From the NCBI RefSeq assembly GCF_003330845.1, contig NZ_CP026121.1:7421501-7485500 (forward strand): a DNA stretch of 64,000 nucleotides, written 5' to 3'. The notes beneath the pieces were generated by a model. The model was not told the origin of the DNA, did no database searches, and was given only the letters and a program-made list of their open reading frames with translations. Below are positions 37,155 to 45,167 of the stretch, piece after piece (the stretch's first letter is position 1; each line of letters starts with the position of its first letter). This DNA is from Streptomyces sp. Go-475. GTDB lineage: Bacteria; Actinomycetota; Actinomycetes; Streptomycetales; Streptomycetaceae. The position numbers and the translations under genes were made by a program.

Positions 37155-38981
37155 TCAGCTCCGGTATCCCCGCAGCTTGCGGTAGAGCGTCGCCCGGCCG
37201 ATGCCCAGCGCCGCCGCCGTGCGGGCCTTGTTGCCGCCGTGGCGGCGCAGTGCCTCCAGGATCGCGGCGCGCTCGGCGTGCTCCATCGGGCTGAGGGGCC
37301 GCGCGGCCGGTCCGTCCCGTACGGGATCCGGCAGTTCCGCGCGGCGGACCGGACCGGACGCGCGCCGGTGCTCCGCCAGGGCCCGGACGACGTGGGCCAG
37401 CTCGGTGACGTTCCCGGGCCACGGGTAGCGCTCCAACGCGCGCAGGGCGTCCAGGGTCCAGGTCAGCGGCGGCTGCCCGGGCGCCGGGCGGGGCGCCAGG
37501 GCCGACAGCAACTCCCGTACGTCCTCGACGCGTTCCCGCAGCGGGGGCAGGGGCACCGAGCGGGCGGACAGCTTGTCCAGCAGGCGCTGGAGGCAGGGGC
37601 CGGCCGGTGCGCCGGGCGTGTAGGTGACCAGCAGCGGGGCGTCCGGGTGCGTGTCGAGCAGGGAGTTGAGCGCCGCCACGCCGGGCTGCGCGAGGCGCTC
37701 GGCGTGCCGGAGCAGGAGCGGCCGGTCCGCCTGCCACGCGGGCAGGATCCGGTCGAGCCCGGCGTCCCGCGCGGCATCGACGACCTGGACGTCGCCCGGC
37801 CCGAGCAACTCCCGTGCCAGCGCGGACTTGCCCGTCCCGCGCTCACCGGTCAGCAGCAGCGGCTCCCGTGAACGCGCCAGCTCGACCGCCCGCCCGACGG
37901 CGTGCCGCCACGGCACCGAGGAACCGGCCAGGGCGACCGGCGGGAACGGCGAGCCCGACGTCGAGGGCTCCGGATCGCCGAGCGGTGCCAGGACGGCCAC
38001 GACCCCGATGACGCTGCCGTCCAGACGCACGGGGGTGATCCGCGCGCTGCATCCGGCGCTGTCGGGCAACGCCGCGAAGCCGCCGGACGGCACTGTCTCC
38101 TCCGCCTCGATCCGGACCGGGACCTCCGCATGACGCGCCGCGACCGCCGCCCGCTCCAGCGCCCCGAGCACCTCGGGCGTCAGCAGTCCCTGCGCCGCGT
38201 CGCTGATCAGCCGGTTGCGGCCGTCGAGGGCGGCCACGGCGCGGTCCTTGCCCCGCGCCGCCCGCAGATACGCGTCCAGCAGCGCCCGCTCGGCCCGCCC
38301 CGCCCGCGCCCGCAGTTCCGTCTCGACCGCCGCGGCGGCGGCCTCGGCGAGTGCCGCCTGCGGGTGCGGCGGACGCGCGGTGCACGGCCGTGACGCGACG
38401 GTCAGCGTGCCGAGCACCTGGCCGTTCTCCGGGGCGAGCACCGGGACGCTCACGGCGGACACGTCCTGCCAGCGGTCCAGGAAGTGCTCGGGTCCGTGCA
38501 CCTCGGCCCGCCGCCGGGTGCGCAGGGCGAGCGCCGCGCTGTTGTTGCCGACCTCCTGCTCCGCCAGCACGGGGCACCGACCGAGCCCGGGCACGCTCCC
38601 CGCCGACCACAGCACGCGCAGCCGCTCATCGGTGAGAACGAGCAGTGAGCGGCCCGCGCCCAGGGCGGGCACGATCCGCTCCAGCACCGGCCGGGCGGCG
38701 ACGAGCAGCGCGGACTCCACCGGCCGCACCGGATCCCCGTCCGACTCCACCGGCCGTCCCGCATCCGCGGCCAGTTCCTCCGGCCGTCCCGGATCCCCGG
38801 TCGGCTCCGCCAAGTCGTGCGGCACGCCGAAGAACCGGGCCCGTCGCCACGCCGCGACGACCTCCTCCGGTACGCCCCCCGGCAGTTGCTCCCCCGCCAG
38901 GAACCGTTCGCGGGCGAGACGCAGCGAGGGTCGGGCGGCGGCCGCGGGGGCGGCTGGGGCGGAGGGCTCTGTCGTGGTCAC
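37155..38981 (-). CDS. Fis-type regulator with GAF and degenerate AAA domain
   Basis: A 608-residue activator of the AcoR type. A GAF-like sensor spans roughly residues 70-200. The AAA region (about 290-520) keeps a P-loop (TGERGTGKSA), but the Walker B segment reads LLLRHAERL without acidic residues and the sigma-54 contact loop GAFTGA is missing. A Fis-type helix-turn-helix ends the protein (NKARTAAALGIGRATLYRKLRGY). Streptomyces lacks sigma-54, so it must act in another way. It is divergent from the hydroxyquinol genes, and a TGTCTC-N5-GAGACA palindrome lies in the shared promoter. Start GTG 38981, with GTG 38990 as an alternative. It probably senses the aromatic substrate. Confidence 0.8.
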   Translation of the reverse strand: MTTTEPSAPAAPAAAARPSLRLARERFLAGEQLPGGVPEEVVAAWRRARFFGVPHDLAEPTGDPGRPEELAADAGRPVESDGDPVRPVESALLVAARPVLERIVPALGAGRSLLVLTDERLRVLWSAGSVPGLGRCPVLAEQEVGNNSAALALRTRRRAEVHGPEHFLDRWQDVSAVSVPVLAPENGQVLGTLTVASRPCTARPPHPQAALAEAAAAAVETELRARAGRAERALLDAYLRAARGKDRAVAALDGRNRLISDAAQGLLTPEVLGALERAAVAARHAEVPVRIEAEETVPSGGFAALPDSAGCSARITPVRLDGSVIGVVAVLAPLGDPEPSTSGSPFPPVALAGSSVPWRHAVGRAVELARSREPLLLTGERGTGKSALARELLGPGDVQVVDAARDAGLDRILPAWQADRPLLLRHAERLAQPGVAALNSLLDTHPDAPLLVTYTPGAPAGPCLQRLLDKLSARSVPLPPLRERVEDVRELLSALAPRPAPGQPPLTWTLDALRALERYPWPGNVTELAHVVRALAEHRRASGPVRRAELPDPVRDGPAARPLSPMEHAERAAILEALRRHGGNKARTAAALGIGRATLYRKLRGYRS

Positions 38982-39041
38982 GGCATACACACCGTAGCCG
39001 GTTCGGTTGAACAGGCAACAACCCCGGGTCGGCCGCTCCGA

Positions 39042-39062
39042 GGTGTCTCGTAATGAGACACC
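39042..39062. promoter_or_regulatory. Palindromic operator, copy 1 (GGTGTCTC-N5-GAGACACC)
   Basis: A perfect 8-5-8 inverted repeat between the divergent regulator and monooxygenase genes. Its 17-base core, with the same GTAAT spacer, recurs at 43782-43798. TGTCTC/GAGACA half-sites suit a Fis-type dimer such as the regulator encoded alongside. A smaller palindrome GTTC-GGTT-GAAC lies at 39001-39012. Confidence 0.75.
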
Positions 39063-39146
39063 CACCGCCCGCCCGGCCACTCCATGATCATGAGCGCTCG
39101 ATGTCTGTCCCCTTGTCCGCCCCCATGCCCCCCGCAGGAGCGCCCC

Positions 39147-40886
39147 GTGTCCCCCGTCGTCGACACCGACGTCCTGATCGTGGGCAGCGGCCCGGCCGGT
39201 GCCTCCGCCGCGCTCGCCCTGAGCACCTACGGCGTGCCCAACATCGTCGTCACCCGCTACGCGAGCCTCGCCGACACCCCCCGCGCGCACATCACCAACC
39301 AGCGCACCATGGAGGTGCTGCGCGACCTCGGCGTGGAGCAGGAGGTCGTCGCCCAGGCGACCCCGCAGCACCTCATGGGCAACACCACCTTCTGCACCAG
39401 CCTGGCGGGCGAGGAACTGGGCCGCGTCCGCTCCTGGGGCAACGACCCGCTCGTGCAGGCCGAGCACGAACTGGCCAGCCCCACCCGCATGTGCGACCTG
39501 CCGCAGCACCTCATGGAGCCGGTCCTCGTCCACGCGGCCGTCGCCCGCGGCACCCGCCTGCGCTTCGAGACCGAGTACCTCTCCCACACCCAGGACGCCG
39601 ACGGCGTCACGGCCACCGTCCGCGACCGGCTGCGCGGGGACACGTACGAGATCCGCGCCAAGTACCTGATCGGCGCCGACGGCGGACGCTCGAAGGTCGC
39701 CGCGGACGCCGGGCTGCCGATGGGCGGCCAGATGGGCGTGGCCGGCAGCATCAACATCGTCTTCGAGGCGGACCTGGCGCAGTACACCGCCCACCGCCCC
39801 TCGACCCTCTACTGGGTCCTCGCCCCCGGCGCGACGGTCGGCGGCATCGGCGCGGGCCTGGTCCGCTGCGTCCGCCCCTGGAACGAGTGGCTGATCGTCT
39901 GGGGGTACGACGTCGGCGCGGGCGCGCCCGACCTGACCACCGAGTACGCCGAGTCGATCGTCCGCAAGCTCGTCGGCGACGACGACATCCCGGTGACGAT
40001 CAAGTCGTCCTCGGCGTGGACCGTCAACGAGATGTACGCCGAGCGGTACGCGAACGGCCGGGTCTTCTGCGCCGGCGACGCCGTGCACCGGCACCCGCCG
40101 TCCAACGGCCTCGGCTCCAACACCTCCATCCAGGACGCCTACAACCTGGCCTGGAAACTCAAGCTCGTCCTCGACGGCACCGCCCACCCCCGGCTGCTCG
40201 ACAGCTACACCGCCGAACGCGCCCCGGTCGGCCGGCAGATCGTCAGCCGCGCCAACCGGTCGATCCGCGAGACCGCCCCGGTCTTCGAGGCCCTCGACGG
40301 GCTCTCCCCGCAGACCCCCGAGCAGCTGTGGGCCAACATCGCCGCCCGCAAGGACGCCACCGAGGCCGCCGAGAAGCAGCGCACCCGGCTGCGGGAGGCG
40401 ATCGCCTTCAAGGTGTACGAGTTCAACGCGCACGGCGTCGACCTCAACCAGCGCTACGCCTCCGACGCGATCGTCCCGGACGGCACGCCCGACCCCGGCT
40501 TCACCCGCGACCAGGAGCTGCACCACCAGCCGTCCTCCCGCCCCGGCGCCCGGCTCCCGCACGCCTGGATCACCTCCGGCACCCGCACCCTCTCCACCCT
40601 CGACACGGTCGGCCGCGGCCGCTTCACCCTGCTGACCGGCATCGGGGGAGAGGACTGGGTACGGGCGGCCGAGGCCCAGGACATCGAGATCGCCACCGTG
40701 GTGATCGGCCCGGGGCAGGAGTACGAGGACCCCTACGGCGACTGGGCACGCCTGCGCGAGACCTCCGACGCGGGCGCCCTGCTCGTACGCCCGGACGGCT
40801 TCGTCGCCTTCCGCCACGCGACCGCCGCCCCGGACGCCGCACAACGGCTCGCCGACGCGCTGCGGCGGATCCTCGGGCACGCCTGA
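39147..40886 (+). CDS. FAD-dependent aromatic monooxygenase (phenol/resorcinol hydroxylase type)
   Basis: A 579-residue class A flavoprotein hydroxylase. The FAD loop is VLIVGSGPAGASAALALS, the mid motif GADGGRSKVA, and the flavin-ribityl motif FCAGDAVHRHPPSNGLGSNT. A C-terminal thioredoxin-like domain follows, as in 2,4-dichlorophenol and phenol hydroxylases. The GTG at 39147 has CAGGAG 6 bases before it. Next to a hydroxyquinol-type dioxygenase and maleylacetate reductase, it most likely hydroxylates resorcinol or a 4-hydroxylated aromatic to hydroxyquinol using NAD(P)H and oxygen. Confidence 0.85.
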   Translation: MSPVVDTDVLIVGSGPAGASAALALSTYGVPNIVVTRYASLADTPRAHITNQRTMEVLRDLGVEQEVVAQATPQHLMGNTTFCTSLAGEELGRVRSWGNDPLVQAEHELASPTRMCDLPQHLMEPVLVHAAVARGTRLRFETEYLSHTQDADGVTATVRDRLRGDTYEIRAKYLIGADGGRSKVAADAGLPMGGQMGVAGSINIVFEADLAQYTAHRPSTLYWVLAPGATVGGIGAGLVRCVRPWNEWLIVWGYDVGAGAPDLTTEYAESIVRKLVGDDDIPVTIKSSSAWTVNEMYAERYANGRVFCAGDAVHRHPPSNGLGSNTSIQDAYNLAWKLKLVLDGTAHPRLLDSYTAERAPVGRQIVSRANRSIRETAPVFEALDGLSPQTPEQLWANIAARKDATEAAEKQRTRLREAIAFKVYEFNAHGVDLNQRYASDAIVPDGTPDPGFTRDQELHHQPSSRPGARLPHAWITSGTRTLSTLDTVGRGRFTLLTGIGGEDWVRAAEAQDIEIATVVIGPGQEYEDPYGDWARLRETSDAGALLVRPDGFVAFRHATAAPDAAQRLADALRRILGHA

Positions 40887-40933
40887 GCGCGCGCCATCAT
40901 GGAAGAAGCGCACGTCGACGACGAGGAGCGGGG

Positions 40934-41803
40934 ATGACCACCGACGCGACCGGGACCGACGTCACCGAGCAGGCCCTGGCCAGCCTCCGCACGACCGACG
41001 ACCCACGGCTGCGCGAGCTGCTCACCGCGCTCGTCCGCCATCTGCACGACTTCGCCCGCGAGACGCGCCTCACCCAGGAGGAATGGGAGCAGGCGATCGG
41101 CTTCCTCACCGCGACCGGGCAGGCCTGCACCGACACCCGGCAGGAGTTCATCCTGCTGTCGGACGTGCTCGGCCTCTCCATGCTCGTGGAGACCCTCCAC
41201 GGCCACCACGCGCCCGGCGCCACCGAGTCGACCGTGCTCGGCCCCTTCCACCTGACCGAGTCGCCGGTCCGCGAACTCGGCGCCGACATCGACCTGGTCG
41301 GCGGCGGCGAACCCTGTGTGGTCAGCGGCCGGGTGCGCTCCGCGGACGGCACACCCCTGCCCGGCGCCCGCGTCGACGTCTGGCAGGCCGACGACAAGGG
41401 CTACTACGACGTCCAGCAGCCCGGCGTGCAGCCCTCCGGCAACGGACGCGGCCTGTTCACCGCCGACGCCGAGGGCCGCTTCTGGTTCCGCACCTGCGTC
41501 CCGGCGGCCTACCCCATCCCCACCGACGGACCCGTGGGCGGCCTGCTGCGCGCGACCGGACGGCACCCCTACCGCCCCGCGCACATCCACTTCATCGCCA
41601 CGGCCGACGGACACACGCCCGTCACCACGCACATCTTCGTCGCCGGCGGCGACTACCTCGACTCCGACGCCGTGTTCGCGGTGAAGCAGAGCCTGGTCCA
41701 GGACTTCGCGGAGACCGACGACCCGGCCCTCGCCCGGGAGTTCGGCGTGCCGAACCCCTTCCGGCACGCCGACTTCGACCTCGTACTGGAGCGCACGGCA
41801 TGA
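40934..41803 (+). CDS. Intradiol ring-cleavage dioxygenase, probable hydroxyquinol 1,2-dioxygenase
   Basis: A 289-residue dioxygenase with the helical dimerisation domain (about 1-105) found in catechol and hydroxyquinol dioxygenases, then the beta-sandwich catalytic domain. The 2-Tyr-2-His iron(III) ligands are visible in GYYDVQ, AYPIPTDGPVG and RPAHIHF. The downstream maleylacetate reductase points to hydroxyquinol, cleaved to maleylacetate, rather than catechol. GAGGAGCGGGG precedes the ATG, 47 bases after the monooxygenase; it overlaps the reductase by ATGA. Confidence 0.88.
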   Translation: MTTDATGTDVTEQALASLRTTDDPRLRELLTALVRHLHDFARETRLTQEEWEQAIGFLTATGQACTDTRQEFILLSDVLGLSMLVETLHGHHAPGATESTVLGPFHLTESPVRELGADIDLVGGGEPCVVSGRVRSADGTPLPGARVDVWQADDKGYYDVQQPGVQPSGNGRGLFTADAEGRFWFRTCVPAAYPIPTDGPVGGLLRATGRHPYRPAHIHFIATADGHTPVTTHIFVAGGDYLDSDAVFAVKQSLVQDFAETDDPALAREFGVPNPFRHADFDLVLERTA

Positions 41804-42867
41804 CGTTCCAGGAGGAGTTCACCTACGAGACCCGGCCCGCGCGGGTCGTGTTCCGGCCCGGCGCGGCCGTCACCGCGACCCCGGGCGAGGCCGCGCGCCT
41901 CGGGCTGCGGCGGCTGCTCGTGGTGTGCGGCCGCCGGGGCGAGCCCGTCGCCCGGAGCGTCGCGGACGCGCTCGGCGACAGCTGCGTGGGAGTGCACGCC
42001 GAGGCCCGGATGCACGTACCCGTCGAGGACGCGGAACGGGCCGTCGCGGCGGTCCGGGCGGCCGGGGCGGACGGCTGCGTCGCCGTCGGCGGCGGCTCCG
42101 CGATCGGGCTCGGCAAGGCCATCGCCCTGCGCACCGGACTGCCGCTGATCGCCGTGCCGTCGACCTACTCCGGCTCCGAGATGACCCCGGTCTGGGGCCT
42201 GACCGAGCACGGCACCAAGCGCACCGGCCGCGACCCGGTCGTCCAGCCCCGCAGCGTCGTCTACGACCCGCGGCTCACCCTCTCCCTGCCCCTGTCGCTG
42301 ACCGTGACCAGCGGCGTCAACGCGCTCGCGCACGCCGTCGAGGCGCTGTACGCCCCGGACGCCTCGCCGCTGGTCTCGGTCATGGCCGAGGAGGGCGTGC
42401 GGGCGATGACCGAGGCGCTGCCGCGGCTGGCCGCCGCCCCCGACGACCTCGACGCGCGCGGCAGGGCGCTGTACGCGGCGTGGCTGTGCGGCGCGTGCCT
42501 GGGCGCCACCACGATGGGGCTGCACCACAAGGTCTGCCATGTGCTGGGCGGCGGCTACGGGCTGCCGCACGCCGAGACGCACACCGTGGTCCTGCCGTAC
42601 GCCGTCGCCTTCAACGCCCCAGCCGCCCCGCCAGCGCTGACCGTACTGCGCCGCGCGGTAGGCGCCGACGACGTGCCCCGCGCCCTGTGGGAGCTGACCG
42701 GCCGCCTCGGCGCACCGCGGTCCCTCGCCGAACTCGGCCTCGCGGAGGGCGACGTGGCCCCGGCGGCGGACCGGATCGCCGGCGAGCCGTACGCCAACCC
42801 GCGCCCGGTGACCGCGGACGGGGTGCGGTCCGTACTGCGGGCGGCGTACCGGGGAGGCCCCCCGTAG
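41800..42867 (+). CDS. Maleylacetate reductase (iron-containing alcohol dehydrogenase family)
   Basis: A 355-residue member of the iron-ADH family, maleylacetate reductase branch: N-terminal TRPARVVFRPGA, nucleotide motif AVGGGSAIGLGKAIAL, PSTYSGSEMTPVWGLTE, NALAHAVEALYAP and metal-site region GLHHKVCHVLGGGYGLPHAETH. It reduces maleylacetate to 3-oxoadipate with NAD(P)H, completing the three-step conversion of hydroxyquinol. It is coupled to the dioxygenase by a 4-base overlap. Confidence 0.9.
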   Translation: MTFQEEFTYETRPARVVFRPGAAVTATPGEAARLGLRRLLVVCGRRGEPVARSVADALGDSCVGVHAEARMHVPVEDAERAVAAVRAAGADGCVAVGGGSAIGLGKAIALRTGLPLIAVPSTYSGSEMTPVWGLTEHGTKRTGRDPVVQPRSVVYDPRLTLSLPLSLTVTSGVNALAHAVEALYAPDASPLVSVMAEEGVRAMTEALPRLAAAPDDLDARGRALYAAWLCGACLGATTMGLHHKVCHVLGGGYGLPHAETHTVVLPYAVAFNAPAAPPALTVLRRAVGADDVPRALWELTGRLGAPRSLAELGLAEGDVAPAADRIAGEPYANPRPVTADGVRSVLRAAYRGGPP

Positions 42868-42937
42868 CCCGCCGACGGTATCGCTGAACAGCCCCTTGCG
42901 GACAGAAGATGACCGCAAGGCCTCCTACGGTCGTGGC

Positions 42938-43780
42938 ATGACTCAGACGCAGAAGATCCTCGTCGCCGGTGCCACCGGAACCGTCGGCCGCCAGGTCGTC
43001 GCCGAACTGCTCGCCCGGGGCCACGAGGTCCGCGCCCTCACCCGCGACGCCGCGAAGGCCGACCTCCCCGCCGGTGTCGAGATCGCCGAGGGCGACCTGA
43101 CCGCACCGGACAGCCTGGTCCCGGCCCTGGAGGGGATCACCGGCCTCCACCTGATCACCTTCGGCGGGGCCGCCTTCGCCCCGCTGGAGACCGGCCCGCG
43201 CGTCCTGGACCTGGCCCACGCGGCCGGCGTCCGCCGGATCACCGTGCTGCACGGCGGCGGGCCCACCCCGCTGGAGGACGCGGTGCGCGCCGACGACCGG
43301 GTGAGCTGGACCGTGCTCATGCCGGTCGAGTTCATGGCCAACGCCCTGGAGTGGGCGGACGGGATCGTCGCCGCGGGCGAGGTGCGCGAGCCGTTCGTCG
43401 ACCGGCTCAGCGCCATGGTCCACGAGGCCGACATCGGCGCCGTCGCCGCGGTCGCGCTCACCGAGGAGGGGCACGGAGGCCAGGAGTACGTGATCACCGG
43501 CCCCGAGGTGCTCACCGTCGGCGACAAGGTGAAGACGATCGCGGCCGCCGCCGGCCGGGAGATCACCCTGGTCGAGCTGACCGAGGAGGAGGCCGTCGCG
43601 AAGTGGCGGGCGGCGTACCTCCCGGAGGACGTCATCGGCTTCCTGCTGGAGGTGTACGGCAACACCCCCGAGGCGGGCCGTACCGTCGCGGGCACCGTCG
43701 AGAAGGTCACCGGCCGCCCGGCGCGGACCTTCGCCCAGTGGGCCGCCGAGCACGCGGACGTCTTCCGGGAGCGGTCCTGA
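42938..43780 (+). CDS. NmrA-like NAD(P)-binding protein
   Basis: A 280-residue atypical short-chain reductase. It has the VAGATGTVGRQVVAELLARG Rossmann start and NmrA/quinone-reductase-2-like body (LHGGGPTPLEDAVRADD, VMPVEFMANALEWADGI), and no clear YxxxK pair. It lies 70 bases after the maleylacetate reductase, probably in the same transcript, and the second palindrome follows its stop. It may reduce quinones formed by hydroxyquinol autoxidation or sense redox state; both are inferences. No strong ribosome site precedes the ATG. Confidence 0.78.
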   Translation: MTQTQKILVAGATGTVGRQVVAELLARGHEVRALTRDAAKADLPAGVEIAEGDLTAPDSLVPALEGITGLHLITFGGAAFAPLETGPRVLDLAHAAGVRRITVLHGGGPTPLEDAVRADDRVSWTVLMPVEFMANALEWADGIVAAGEVREPFVDRLSAMVHEADIGAVAAVALTEEGHGGQEYVITGPEVLTVGDKVKTIAAAAGREITLVELTEEEAVAKWRAAYLPEDVIGFLLEVYGNTPEAGRTVAGTVEKVTGRPARTFAQWAAEHADVFRERS

Positions 43781-43781
43781 C

Positions 43782-43798
43782 TGTCTCGTAATGAGACA
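43782..43798. promoter_or_regulatory. Palindromic operator, copy 2 (TGTCTC-N5-GAGACA)
   Basis: The same 17-base core as at 39044-39060, including the GTAAT spacer, lies directly after the NmrA-like gene and 120 bases before the YceI gene. It probably brings the YceI gene under the same regulator, or marks the far end of the regulated block. Confidence 0.7.
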
Positions 43799-43918
43799 CC
43801 CGTGCCGGAGCCCGGTCCGTCAGGATCGACGAGGGGGTGTGACCGCAGCAAGGTGCGGCCGTGCGGCGTGCGCTGAACCGCCGCCGTACGGGCGCACACC
43901 CGAAGAAAGGTGAACCAC

Positions 43919-44833
43919 ATGGCCCTCGCACTGCTCCGGCGCCGGTGGCTCAAGAGCACCTCCGCCGCAGCGGCGGGCCTCGCCCTCCCCCTTCCGTCCG
44001 GTGCCGGTGCCGTGGCCCGCGAGGTCGTCGACCCGATGGGCTCGCCCCTGCCGGCCGCGGACGTCACCGTCACCGCCCTGGACACCCACCGTGTCGCCGC
44101 CCGCGGGACGACCGACCCGTACGGCTACTTCCTCGCGGCGCTGCCGCCGGGCCGCTACAGCCTGCTCATCTCGGCGGAGGGCCTGCGGCCGCACCGCGAG
44201 ACCATCGAGGCCGTGGCGGACGCGTCGACGCCCACCGAGCGCGTCTGGCTGGCACCGGCCGAGGCCCTCCAGCTACCGACCCCCGGGACCTGGCTCTTCG
44301 ACCCGCCGCACACCGCGATCCGGTTCATCGCCAAGCACGTCGGCATGGCGAACGTCCACGGCCGTTTCGAACGCTTCGAGGGCGGCATCCAGATCGCCCA
44401 GGACATGGCGCACTCCCGCGTCCACGTCCGCATCGACGCCTCCAGCATCACCACCGGCAACACCACCCGCGACAACCACCTGCGGTCCGCCGACTTCCTG
44501 GACGTCGAACGCTTCCCGTACATCGACTTCACGAGCGCCCGCTTCGCCTACCGGGGCGGCAGCAAGTGGACGCTGCAGGGCTCGCTCACGATGCACGGCG
44601 TGAGCCGCTCGGTCGCGCTCGACACGACGTACCTGGGCACGGTGAACGGCGGCTACGGACAGGAACTGCGCTGCGCGGCCCTGGCGACGGCGGAGCTGCA
44701 CCGCGAGGACTACACGCTCAACTGGCGTTCCATGCTGGCCCGGGGCATCGCGGTGGTCGGCCCGACGGTGCAACTGGAGCTGGACGTCCAGGCGATGTAC
44801 CGCACCCACGACACCCCGACCCCGCCGGAATAA
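43919..44833 (+). CDS. YceI family protein with N-terminal carboxypeptidase-regulatory-like domain
   Basis: A 304-residue protein. The N-terminus (RRRWLKSTSAAAAGLALPLP) resembles a signal or membrane anchor. Next is a small beta-sandwich of the carboxypeptidase-regulatory type (about 35-115, with DPYGYFLAALPPGRYSLLI). Last is a YceI lipocalin-like barrel (about 120-300, with IRFIAKHVGMANVHGRF and FPYIDFTSARF). YceI proteins bind polyisoprenoid-type lipids. The ATG at 43919 has GAAAGG 8 bases upstream. The operator at 43782 suggests coregulation with the aromatic pathway. Confidence 0.83.
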   Translation: MALALLRRRWLKSTSAAAAGLALPLPSGAGAVAREVVDPMGSPLPAADVTVTALDTHRVAARGTTDPYGYFLAALPPGRYSLLISAEGLRPHRETIEAVADASTPTERVWLAPAEALQLPTPGTWLFDPPHTAIRFIAKHVGMANVHGRFERFEGGIQIAQDMAHSRVHVRIDASSITTGNTTRDNHLRSADFLDVERFPYIDFTSARFAYRGGSKWTLQGSLTMHGVSRSVALDTTYLGTVNGGYGQELRCAALATAELHREDYTLNWRSMLARGIAVVGPTVQLELDVQAMYRTHDTPTPPE

Positions 44834-44863
44834 ATTCCCTGGCCCCGCCCCTTCCGCCCTTCC

Positions 44864-44869
44864 TACACT
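44864..44869 (+). promoter_or_regulatory. Candidate -10 element before the EF-G leader ORF
   Basis: TACACT at 44864-44869 fits the TAnnnT pattern. No good -35 is visible 17-18 bases upstream. Initiation near 44876 would give a 60-base leader before the small ORF. Confidence 0.3.
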
Positions 44870-44935
44870 CGGCACAGACCCGGCGCCGCCCACGACCGAG
44901 CGAACGCGCCACCGTGACGACGAAGGGAGACGGCC

Positions 44936-45052
44936 ATGCGTGACCACACCGTTGCCGCCGTCTCCCTGCCGCGCTACGAGGTGATCCTCGTGTCCTCGTC
45001 GCTCCGGTGCCCGCTGCGCGGCCGGCGCCGGATGACCGGGACGAACGCCTGA
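44936..45052 (+). CDS. Small 38-residue ORF, probable leader peptide of the EF-G paralogue
   Basis: A 38-codon frame with a strong ribosome site (AAGGGAGA, 6 bases before the ATG). It begins [20 protein letters not shown] and ends with an arginine-rich stretch RGRRRMTG. No known family is recognised. Its stop lies 10 bases before an 11-bp stem-loop, which in turn lies 78 bases before the start of a translation GTPase. This layout is typical of ribosome-mediated attenuation, where stalling on the leader changes folding downstream. It could instead be an independent small protein. Confidence 0.5.
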   Translation: MRDHTVAAVSLPRYEVILVSSSLRCPLRGRRRMTGTNA

Positions 45053-45062
45053 ACAGCGCCTG

Positions 45063-45089
45063 GGTCTGCTGACATGCCGTCAGCAGACC
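45063..45089 (+). promoter_or_regulatory. 11-bp stem-loop between leader ORF and EF-G paralogue
   Basis: GGTCTGCTGAC (45063-45073) and GTCAGCAGACC (45079-45089) form a perfect stem with a 5-base loop. No T-run follows. A ribosome halted at the leader stop codon would sit over the 5' arm. It may act as attenuator, terminator or processing site. Confidence 0.6.
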
Positions 45090-45167
45090 GAGGCGTGTGT
45101 GCCGTCGGATCTCCTTCGCCCGGAATCGCGCTGCCCCTTTCCCGATCGCCTCGAAAGGCCCTGGGCC

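Noticed and set aside
42938..43780. NmrA-like gene as part of central hydroxyquinol catabolism
   Set aside because: The three upstream enzymes already complete the route to 3-oxoadipate. A catabolic step was not assigned and only an accessory role is suggested.
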